From Roseimaritima sp. (GTDB lineage: Bacteria > Planctomycetota > Planctomycetia > Pirellulales > Pirellulaceae), in contig SLFV01000219.1 in the NCBI GenBank assembly GCA_007124075.1, forward strand, positions 1 through 16,156: a stretch of DNA of 16,156 bases. The letters are read 5' to 3'. The first letter of the stretch is position 1, and each line of letters opens with the position of its first letter. The notes below the pieces were generated by a model. The model was not told the DNA's origin and ran no database searches. It saw nothing but the letters and a program-made list of their open reading frames with translations. Positions 1 through 5,516 of this stretch are shown here, one piece after another. A program made the translations under genes and the position numbers.

Positions 1-104
1 AAGTCGATACTCCCCGCAGCATCAGCGTGGGTGAATTCAATCCTGCAGAGCCACAAGCGACGCAAGGCGACAGCCGGTTCGCGGAGACGACGGCGGCAGA
101 ATGA
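1..104 (+). CDS. Possible C-terminal end of an unidentified protein (partial, 5' end outside window)
   Basis: The reading frame beginning at base 3 is open from the left edge to a TGA at 102-104 and encodes about 33 residues. The peptide is hydrophilic and rich in Ala, Glu, Thr and Pro (it ends ...RFAETTAAE), which resembles a flexible C-terminal tail. Frame 2 stops within the first 35 bases; frame 1 also stays open to about 129 but reads as a run of Arg/Lys/Ser that looks non-coding. The fragment is too short for a family assignment. If real, the gene converges on the alcohol dehydrogenase gene, with about 165 bp between their stops. The call rests only on the open frame and its composition. 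Confidence 0.35.
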   Translation, partial: VDTPRSISVGEFNPAEPQATQGDSRFAETTAAE

Positions 105-130
105 CGCCTGCCTCCTACCTATCAGATGAG

Positions 131-221
131 CGGCAGATTCAAATTCCACCTCGCCCAGCCCTGTGCTGCGGGAGTCGCTGGGAGCGGCGGCCCGGAGGGC
201 TGGGAAGTTCCTTATCTGCTG
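131..221. repeat. Nested inverted repeat between two convergent gene ends (possible bidirectional terminator or structured RNA)
   Basis: An inner perfect 9-bp inverted repeat pairs 154-162 (CCCAGCCCT) with 196-204 (AGGGCTGGG) around a 33-nt loop. An outer 8-bp arm pairs 131-138 with 214-221 (core GCAGAT/ATCTGC, one G-T pair), so the two arms nest in one fold. It lies between the stop of the possible upstream gene (104) and the stop of the dehydrogenase (270-272), where a shared terminator would be expected. There is no T-tract directly after either arm, so it is not a canonical intrinsic terminator. The rest of the 105-269 spacer shows nothing recognisable. Confidence 0.3.
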
Positions 222-269
222 CGCGGCTGACGGGGCGTGAAGGTCGTGGCTTCCTTGGATCGCGTTATG

Positions 270-1457
270 TTAGGGAACGTCGCGATCGTGGAGCGCTGCG
301 GCGTACAATCCCCGAAGGGTCGTTGGGTTCAATTCGACCGGGTTAAACGTCCCCGTCCACTGCTCGCCAGCATCTTCGACCAACTGGTCGAAGGCGCTTT
401 CAGGAACCGACAGCGAAGCCAGATCGGTTGCCAGCTTGGCTTGCCGCAAATAGTCCGTCAGCAGATCCGCCATCCGCTGCGGTGCTTGCTCGGGTGCGAT
501 CACAGGTTCAATTTCGCTTAATAATTCAGCGTACCAGTTGGCAAATCGTTGACCGTTCAGGCGAACGACATGGGGTAGCATTACCCCCACGGCTTGGCCA
601 TGCACGACATTGAACCTGGCCGTCAGTGGATTGCCGAGGGCATGTGCCGCACCTAGCATGGAAGTTTCAATTGCCAAACCCGCCAGGCACGCCCCGATCT
701 GCATCCGAGACCGGGCCTCCAGGTTATCGGGTTCTCGCAGTACCTTCGGAAAGCCCATTGCCAGCAAGCCGAAGGCGCGACGACTGAATGTTACGGAGAT
801 TGCATTGCGAGGCTTGGTGACATAGGTTTCCACCGCATGGGACAGCGCATCGATGCCGGTCAGTGCGGTAACCGTCCCTGGTTGGGTGATCGTCAGGATG
901 GGGTCCAGCAATGCCACGCGACATGCGGCCCGTGGATCGCCACACGCCATTTTCACATGCGAGTCCGCGTCGCTGATCAATGCAAACGATTGCGACTCGC
1001 TGCCCGTGCCAGCCGTCGTGGGGACCGCAATCATTGGCAGCATGTCTGCGGTCGCTTTGCCAACCCCCCGGTAGTCGCGCATTGCACCGCCGCACGAATA
1101 GACGAAATTGATTCCTTTGCAGCAATCGATACTGCTGCCACCCCCCAAGCCGATCAAGATGTCGGGCTGAAAACGCCTTGCCACGGCAACGCCCGCTTGC
1201 ACCATGTTGGTATCGGGATTCTCCTGAAAATCATGAAAGGATTCAACCTGCAACCCCGCCGATTCCAGGTAGCGACGCCCAGTGTCGAAATGTCCCGCAT
1301 CGACGACTCCCGAATCGGACACCAGCAAGGCTCGCTTACCACCGATCTGCCTGGCCAATTCACCTAAGCGGGCAACGACCCCTTCGCCAAAAATGATTCG
1401 CGGCCTGAGTTGGAAATCAAAAGGTTGCATCGTTCGGGTTTGTGCTATTGCCTGCAC
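270..1457 (-). CDS. Iron-containing alcohol dehydrogenase (group III, Fe-ADH family)
   Basis: Predicted 395-residue NAD(P)-dependent alcohol/aldehyde oxidoreductase of the Fe-ADH fold, cytosolic, with no signal peptide. The N-terminal dinucleotide-binding domain carries GGGSS at about residues 105-109 and the family segment PTTAGTGSES. The metal ligands of this family are all present: Asp203, His207 (GIDALSHAVET), His272 (AAHALGNPLT) and His286 (VVHGQAVG), with spacing close to that known for E. coli FucO, so an active metal site is expected. The physiological alcohol cannot be told from sequence; the family covers butanol, 1,3-propanediol, lactaldehyde and others. The GTG start at 1457 is preferred because GAGG (1468-1465) lies 7 nt upstream. 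An ATG at 1430 (MQPFDF) is the alternative but has no obvious ribosome-binding site. The gene is divergent from hemQ and appears monocistronic. Confidence 0.9.
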   Translation of the reverse strand: MQAIAQTRTMQPFDFQLRPRIIFGEGVVARLGELARQIGGKRALLVSDSGVVDAGHFDTGRRYLESAGLQVESFHDFQENPDTNMVQAGVAVARRFQPDILIGLGGGSSIDCCKGINFVYSCGGAMRDYRGVGKATADMLPMIAVPTTAGTGSESQSFALISDADSHVKMACGDPRAACRVALLDPILTITQPGTVTALTGIDALSHAVETYVTKPRNAISVTFSRRAFGLLAMGFPKVLREPDNLEARSRMQIGACLAGLAIETSMLGAAHALGNPLTARFNVVHGQAVGVMLPHVVRLNGQRFANWYAELLSEIEPVIAPEQAPQRMADLLTDYLRQAKLATDLASLSVPESAFDQLVEDAGEQWTGTFNPVELNPTTLRGLYAAALHDRDVP

Positions 1458-1464
1458 TGCTTTG

Positions 1465-1468
1465 CCTC
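1465..1468 (-). promoter_or_regulatory. Shine-Dalgarno sequence supporting the GTG start of the Fe-ADH gene
   Basis: On the - strand GAGG lies 7 nt before the GTG at 1457. The internal ATG at 1430 has only an A/C-rich leader without purine-rich complementarity, so this site decides between the two starts. Confidence 0.5.
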
Positions 1469-1574
1469 GCTTTTCCGCAATTCGTTCCGTGGTGGAGGAG
1501 GCAAAGCAAGTGCCGAAATGGTTTTTGACCGGTTCGGAGAGAATACCGCGAAAATATCTTTGCAGCTTTGGTGT

Positions 1575-1584
1575 AGCCTAGGCT
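1575..1584. repeat. 10-bp perfect palindrome in the divergent adh/hemQ spacer
   Basis: AGCCTAGGCT is a perfect palindrome lying between the divergently read dehydrogenase (start 1457) and hemQ (start 1743). This is a position where an operator for either gene could sit. It does not extend beyond 10 bp, and palindromes of this size occur by chance about once per kilobase. No convincing -35/-10 pair was found in the 1458-1742 spacer. Confidence 0.2.
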
Positions 1585-1742
1585 GTCTTCAAGGTTTTCG
1601 GTAGTGGTCAGACGAAATGCTCCGACTGCGGCAGGAAACGACGACCAGCCCAGGGGCGCCGATTGGGGCTCTGCAACGCCCGTGACTTTTCCGATAAGAT
1701 GCAGTCTCGAAATTTCATTCCGTAACACCTTCCGAGCAGTCA

Positions 1743-2588
1743 ATGAGCGGACGTCCCCCAATCGCTCCCCTTCCGGAGCCATCCCGTGTTCCCCGTCGTG
1801 GCTGGCATTGTTCGCATTTTTGCTATCGATTCGATCGCGCCAGAATCCAGCAATTGTCGGCCGACCAGATTCGTGCGGGATGCGAGGCGTTCACGGCGGC
1901 ATGGAATCCCGACCAATCGCTGCGGCCTGCACGGATGCAAACCTATTTGACCAGTGGTCATCGTGCCGACTGGATCGCGATGATCATGGATCCAGATCCG
2001 CTGAAAATTGATGCCATCCATCAGGCGGTACTTGCAGGACCGTTGGGTAGTGCGATTGAACCGACTTGGTCGTTCGTCTCCATGAGCGAGGTCAGTGAGT
2101 ATGTCCCCGATGTCCAGCAATACAAAGCTCGCTTGCTGGCCGAGGGTGAATCCGAGGATTCCGCAACGCTGGCTGCCAAAGTCAACGCTTACGAACAGCG
2201 TCTACCCATGATGAATCGCCAGCGGTTGTCGCCCGACTTTCCCGATTGGCCCGCCGCTTGTTTTTATCCGATGAACAAAAGCCGAGTGGTGGGAGCCAAC
2301 TGGTTTACCGAACCCTTCTCCCGACGCAATCAACTGATGGCCGAACATGCGCGTAGCGGAATTGCGTTTGCTGGTCGAGTTAGCCAAGTGATTACTGTCG
2401 GGGTTGGCCTGGATGACTGGGAATGGATGGTAACCTTGTGGGGCAGAAACCCGGAATACTTGCGGGAGATCGTTTACAAAATGCGGTTTGACGAGGCCAG
2501 CGCGGTTTACGCGGAATTTGGACCGTTCTTCGTCGGTTACCGCTGCACGGGAGAAGAAATCTTGGCCCACTGCAGGATAGCTTCTTGA
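1743..2588 (+). CDS. hemQ: Coproheme decarboxylase HemQ/ChdC (chlorite dismutase-like family)
   Basis: 281-residue cytosolic enzyme that oxidatively decarboxylates two propionates of iron-coproporphyrin III to give heme b, using H2O2. This is the last step of the coproporphyrin-dependent heme pathway. The C-terminal half carries the family signature almost unbroken: YPMNKSR with the radical Tyr at residue 175 and Lys at 179, then NWF, then MAEHARSG with the proximal heme-ligand His at about 202, FAGRVSQVI, GLDDWEWMVTLW and MRFDEASAVYAEFGPF. The less conserved N-terminal half is the second ferredoxin-like domain, and total length is near the usual 250-280. The ATG at 1743 gives the N-terminus MSGRPP; no clear Shine-Dalgarno precedes it, so the start is less certain than the identity. 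The SGR/SIGLDDWEW-type pattern argues for HemQ rather than a true chlorite dismutase. No other heme gene is nearby. A decayed gene pair follows about 40 bp downstream. Confidence 0.9.
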   Translation: MSGRPPIAPLPEPSRVPRRGWHCSHFCYRFDRARIQQLSADQIRAGCEAFTAAWNPDQSLRPARMQTYLTSGHRADWIAMIMDPDPLKIDAIHQAVLAGPLGSAIEPTWSFVSMSEVSEYVPDVQQYKARLLAEGESEDSATLAAKVNAYEQRLPMMNRQRLSPDFPDWPAACFYPMNKSRVVGANWFTEPFSRRNQLMAEHARSGIAFAGRVSQVITVGVGLDDWEWMVTLWGRNPEYLREIVYKMRFDEASAVYAEFGPFFVGYRCTGEEILAHCRIAS

Positions 2589-2616
2589 GCACAAGCGAAT
2601 CAACGACCAACGGCAG

Positions 2617-2958
2617 ACGCTGGGCAGCGCGATGATTAATACTGGCTTTATGGCTTGGGTGCATTGGGAGACGCTCTGTCGCTTGGCGATCCCCGTGGCG
2701 GGCCTGTTGGGCTCCTCCCCAGAAAAGACCCATGCTTTGGCTGCGGCCCAGGGGATCGATCCCTTTGCCAGCTATGCGGAGGTTTTGGCGTCGTCGTCGG
2801 TCGATACGGTCCATGTCACCACGCGCAACAACAGTCATTTTGAGTTCGTTCGCGCAGCCCTTCTGGCAGGAAAACACGCGTTGTGCGAAAAGCCGCTGGT
2901 AATGACGACGGACTAGACATTGCAGCTGGTCCAGCTTGCCGCGGATCACCCGGATTGA
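2617..2958 (+). pseudogene. Gfo/Idh/MocA oxidoreductase, N-terminal fragment (degraded)
   Basis: The translated region matches the N-terminal Rossmann domain of Gfo/Idh/MocA sugar oxidoreductases: GFMAWVHWETLCRL, then LLGSSPEK, YAEVLASSSVDTVHVTT, HFEFVRAALLAGKHALCEKPL. The family's EKP motif, with its lysine, is present. Signs of decay: the strand-1 segment reads LGSAMINTGFMA, so the GxGxxG NAD loop has become NTGFMA (first and third Gly lost). The match begins upstream of the only in-frame ATG (2632), with no ATG, GTG or TTG start back to an in-frame stop at 2578. A TAG at 2914-2916 interrupts the frame, yet family-like sequence continues past it ([11 protein letters not shown]) to a TGA at 2956-2958. 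The remaining roughly 250 residues of the C-terminal domain are absent. A short protein from ATG 2632 to the TAG is possible but would lack the substrate domain. Confidence 0.8.
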
Positions 2959-2991
2959 TGTTCAAGCGGAACGATTCCCCAACCTATCAGC

Positions 2992-2995
2992 GGAG
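2992..2995 (+). promoter_or_regulatory. Relic Shine-Dalgarno of the isomerase pseudogene
   Basis: GGAG lies 9 nt before the ATG at 3005. It marks the original start of the isomerase at MQLGF rather than an in-frame ATG at 2936, whose extra residues do not resemble the family. Confidence 0.4.
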
Positions 2996-3004
2996 AATGA
3001 GACC

Positions 3005-3453
3005 ATGCAATTGGGCTTTACCAGCGCCATCGTTGGCGATCTGTCACTGGGCGAAGTTTTTCAGTTGGCTGCCGACTGTGAGAACTTCGGGCTGAACTAC
3101 GATCCTTCTCACTTGGTTTGGCTGCAGATTGATTATGTGACTCCGATCGCGGAGTTCTCGAATCGTTTTTTTCACGTGCATGCCAAAGACGTACGGATCG
3201 ACCGCCAGCGGTTGAACCAGGTGGGCATCATGGGGCATCCCAACGATTATCATTCTCCCAAACTACCCGGACTGGGCGACGTCCACTGGGGGCTTTTTTC
3301 GGGGCGTTGACCGATTCGGGGTACCACGGACCGGTCTGTGTCGAGGTGGAAGACCGTGCCTATGAGTCAACACTTCAGCTCCGCAAAGCCTCGCTGGTGC
3401 AAAGCCACAGTTTCTTGCGGAATTACGTGCCGCGACGCCTAGCTGACGTTTGA
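3005..3453 (+). pseudogene. Sugar phosphate isomerase/epimerase (xylose isomerase-like TIM barrel), internally deleted and frameshifted
   Basis: The first 25 codons ([19 protein letters not shown]...) match the N-terminus of AP-endonuclease-2-type sugar isomerases. At about 3079-3084 the sequence jumps straight to the C-terminal third: [41 protein letters not shown]. The central strands of the barrel, about 150 or more residues, are missing. The reading frame then stops at 3308-3310, but the adjoining frame restores the family C-terminus from 3298 ([21 protein letters not shown]) to a TGA at 3451-3453. The shift falls in a run of six T (3294-3299); one extra T would restore the frame. Members of this family are usually about 270-330 residues, so this remnant cannot fold as a full barrel. 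In planctomycetes these isomerases often neighbour Gfo/Idh/MocA genes, which fits the fragment upstream. From 3454 to 3709 nothing recognisable was found. Confidence 0.8.
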
Positions 3454-3696
3454 AAACAGGGTCTGCCATTTCCAGGTTTGATGGTTCTAACGACTGGCGT
3501 TGGGCGGGCAGGTCACAATCCGCACAATTCCGAGCTCCCCTTGGCGATAATCCGGGCTCCGCAAGCGAAAAATGAACTACGCTTCCCGCAGAGAGTCCGG
3601 TGACGCCCCTTGCGGCCGCTGGAATCGCAAGCCTCTTGACTTCCTGATCGCAGTCACCGATGTCAGCAAGAATGATTAAGCTCACGATCGTCCCTC

Positions 3697-3701
3697 AAGG
3701 A
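3697..3701 (+). promoter_or_regulatory. Ribosome-binding site of the GNAT acyltransferase gene
   Basis: AAGGA sits 8 nt before the ATG at 3710. This is one of the better Shine-Dalgarno sequences in the window and supports that start. Confidence 0.5.
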
Positions 3702-3709
3702 AATGCGGC

Positions 3710-4891
3710 ATGACCTTGGCATCGACTGCTAGCCTGAGTGTTCGAGAGCAAGCGACCGCTGAAATCGTTTCGAACCAGCAGGCTTGGGCGGGTTTGCCAT
3801 GCGACAGTTTTATGCGGTCGCCGATCTGGTCTCGCAACGCTTGGGAGCACTACCATCGTGTTCAGCCGGGCGTCGACCCAAGCAGCTTGCGTCCGGCAGT
3901 GGTCTGCGATGAAGACGGGCGTTTGCTAGGGAGGTCCGTTTGGTTTCGGCAGCTTCAACAAACGCTCGCCTGTTGGCGTTTGGTCGGTAGTGGTGCGATC
4001 TGCAATGACTACGTACAAATCCCGTGTCAGCCCGACACGGAGCGGCAGGTCGGAGTGGCGACCGCCCGGTGGCTGCACCGGCAACCGAGAAGATCCCTGG
4101 GCGGTTTGGCCGTCATTGAAGTTGACGGGCATCGCGCTGACAGCATTCAATGGCAAGCATTTTTTCGAACCTTGTGCGCTGCGGGCTGGTCGCTGGACAG
4201 CGTACCGATCCAGGGGGCCTGGTGTTTGGAATTGCCCAACACGTGGCATGACTACGAAATGAGGTTAGGCAAATCCCAGCGGCGGAAGGCGCGGTGTGCC
4301 TTGAAAATGCTGGGCAGCGGAAAACTGCAGCATGAGGTATATCGAACCGCTGCGGAAATCGAGCGGGAGTGGCCAAAGTTTGTACGGCTTCATCAGAAGC
4401 GGCGTCAGTTACTGGGGCAAACTGGATGTTTCGCGAATTCCGATTACGAACGTTTTCTGAAAAACGCGGTCATCGAATTGGCGGTTCAGGGCTCTGCGTG
4501 GCTGTCGGTTGTTCGTGCAAGTCAACAGACCCTCGGAGTGCTTTTGGTCTTTGATTCGGGAGACACGACTTATGTCTATCAATCCGGGATTGATACCGAT
4601 TGGCTGCATCTGAATCCAGGACACTTGGTCAATGCGGCTACAATCAGCAACTGCATTGAACGCGGGCAAAGGTATTTTGACTTCCTTCGCGGTGACGAAC
4701 GCTACAAATCCGACTGGCGCGCCGTGCGTGTTGACCTGCGACGATCCCTGCTTTTCTCGCCAGGTTTCACGGGTCGCGGTTTGGCTTCTGTCCAGAAACT
4801 CCGTCGCAGCCTGCTGCACTGGATCAAAACACGATCCCACGACCAGCAAAACGCGGTCAAAGCGCTGGCTCCGTCCGAATCGTGCGGTTGA
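3710..4891 (+). CDS. GNAT-fold acyltransferase, BioF2/CelD-like (Acetyltransf_6)
   Basis: 393-residue soluble protein resembling the GNAT-like acyltransferases annotated as BioF2-like, CelD/BcsL or FemAB-related. The diagnostic part is the second half: LGKSQRRKARCALKML, then a helix and sheet region with WLSVVRASQQTLGVLLVFDSGDTTYVYQ, and the conserved FDFLRGDERYKSDW motif at about residues 323-336, near the acyl-CoA binding edge. The first half (about 30-180) is a divergent GNAT-like domain with WSRNAWEHYHR and WRLVGSGAICNDYVQ. Family members often work in exopolysaccharide or envelope modification; the acceptor here is unknown and no polysaccharide genes are adjacent. There is no signal peptide or membrane segment. 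The 3' end overlaps the convergent membrane-protein gene by 35 bp. A possible remote alternative is a FemX-type aminoacyltransferase. Confidence 0.75.
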   Translation: MTLASTASLSVREQATAEIVSNQQAWAGLPCDSFMRSPIWSRNAWEHYHRVQPGVDPSSLRPAVVCDEDGRLLGRSVWFRQLQQTLACWRLVGSGAICNDYVQIPCQPDTERQVGVATARWLHRQPRRSLGGLAVIEVDGHRADSIQWQAFFRTLCAAGWSLDSVPIQGAWCLELPNTWHDYEMRLGKSQRRKARCALKMLGSGKLQHEVYRTAAEIEREWPKFVRLHQKRRQLLGQTGCFANSDYERFLKNAVIELAVQGSAWLSVVRASQQTLGVLLVFDSGDTTYVYQSGIDTDWLHLNPGHLVNAATISNCIERGQRYFDFLRGDERYKSDWRAVRVDLRRSLLFSPGFTGRGLASVQKLRRSLLHWIKTRSHDQQNAVKALAPSESCG

Positions 4892-5516
4892 CAGGCCGAA
4901 GACGACGGACGCGGGCGACCATTTTCAGCAGTGTGCTGACGCCTAACAGCGCGGCCAGGCTGCCCCCCCCCAGTACGGCCAGTATCGCCAATCTCGCCTC
5001 CAGTTCGATATTCTGGAACCGGGCTTCCGCTTCTCGACGAAAATCAGGATCGAATCGCAGTTGGACCGCATGCTCATGCATCGGACCGCTACTGGTGGTT
5101 ACCATACCGTGATAGTGCTGGTCGCCGTCCAGGAGGTGGCGTTGGACATATTCCTGGTCAAACAAAGCTCCGTGGCGATCGACGCTGTACCCCGCTAGGT
5201 GCTGTTCCAGGTAGGCTTCGACCGCAACCAGCGACTGCACCTCCAGGTTCTGCTGGCTGGCCTCCGGTGTCAACGCGGGGGAGGAGACCACCGGCCAATG
5301 ATGTACCTGTCCCGTCAGATCGGGTTCCGCTTCGATCCAATGCGGCCGGTCATCCGGAAAAACGGTTTGCTGCAACGGGGCAACCGAAAGGTCGGTGATC
5401 GCGCCCGCAGCCCAACCGCTGGTAAGTTGCCATGTGACAATCAGGGTGACCACCGCTAGTTGCCACACCGTCCCTGCCCGATCGTTCCCAATAACCCGAG
5501 TTCGCGGCATGATCAT
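4857..5516 (-). CDS. Unidentified membrane-anchored protein coupled to the upstream kinase
   Basis: Encodes about 219 residues that I do not recognise as a named family. The N-terminus (MIMPRTRVIG...) is followed by a hydrophobic stretch at about residues 17-40 (WQLAVVTLIVTWQ...) that could be a signal anchor. The middle is a soluble region rich in His, Gln and acidic residues (VDRHGALFDQEYVQRHLLDGDQHYHG). A second hydrophobic helix lies near the C-terminus (about 175-200, LAILAVLGGGSLAALLGVSTLL), ending in a basic tail (RVRRLRPVNR). The ATG at 5516 overlaps the kinase stop in the arrangement ATGA, which implies translational coupling. An in-frame upstream extension exists but would run through the end of the kinase. 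A run of nine C (4963-4971, G on this strand) lies in the second hydrophobic segment. The long central loop between two membrane helices suggests an extracytoplasmic domain; its role with the kinase is inferred from position only. Confidence 0.7.
   Translation of the reverse strand: MIMPRTRVIGNDRAGTVWQLAVVTLIVTWQLTSGWAAGAITDLSVAPLQQTVFPDDRPHWIEAEPDLTGQVHHWPVVSSPALTPEASQQNLEVQSLVAVEAYLEQHLAGYSVDRHGALFDQEYVQRHLLDGDQHYHGMVTTSSGPMHEHAVQLRFDPDFRREAEARFQNIELEARLAILAVLGGGSLAALLGVSTLLKMVARVRRLRPVNRTIRTEPAL

Noticed and set aside
837..1367. 176-codon + strand frame inside the Fe-ADH gene
   Set aside because: It is antisense to the cofactor and metal-binding region of a clearly conserved dehydrogenase, and is rich in Arg, His and Cys as expected for a shadow.
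1417..1782. 121-codon - strand frame spanning the adh/hemQ spacer
   Set aside because: It overlaps the starts of both flanking genes, has no recognisable motif and no ribosome-binding site.
2936..3004. N-terminal extension of the isomerase remnant from ATG 2936
   Set aside because: The 23 extra residues do not resemble the family, and GGAG at 2992-2995 points to the ATG at 3005 as the original start.
3263..3685. 140-codon open frame on the - strand across the end of the isomerase pseudogene
   Set aside because: It lies antisense to the recognisable isomerase C-terminus, has a Pro/Arg/Ala-rich composition typical of shadow frames, and shows no family motif.
4963..4971. Nine-C run as a sign that the small membrane gene is a frameshifted pseudogene
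   Set aside because: The frame stays open through the run, encodes a sensible hydrophobic helix and continues to a plausible basic tail, so the gene is treated as intact.
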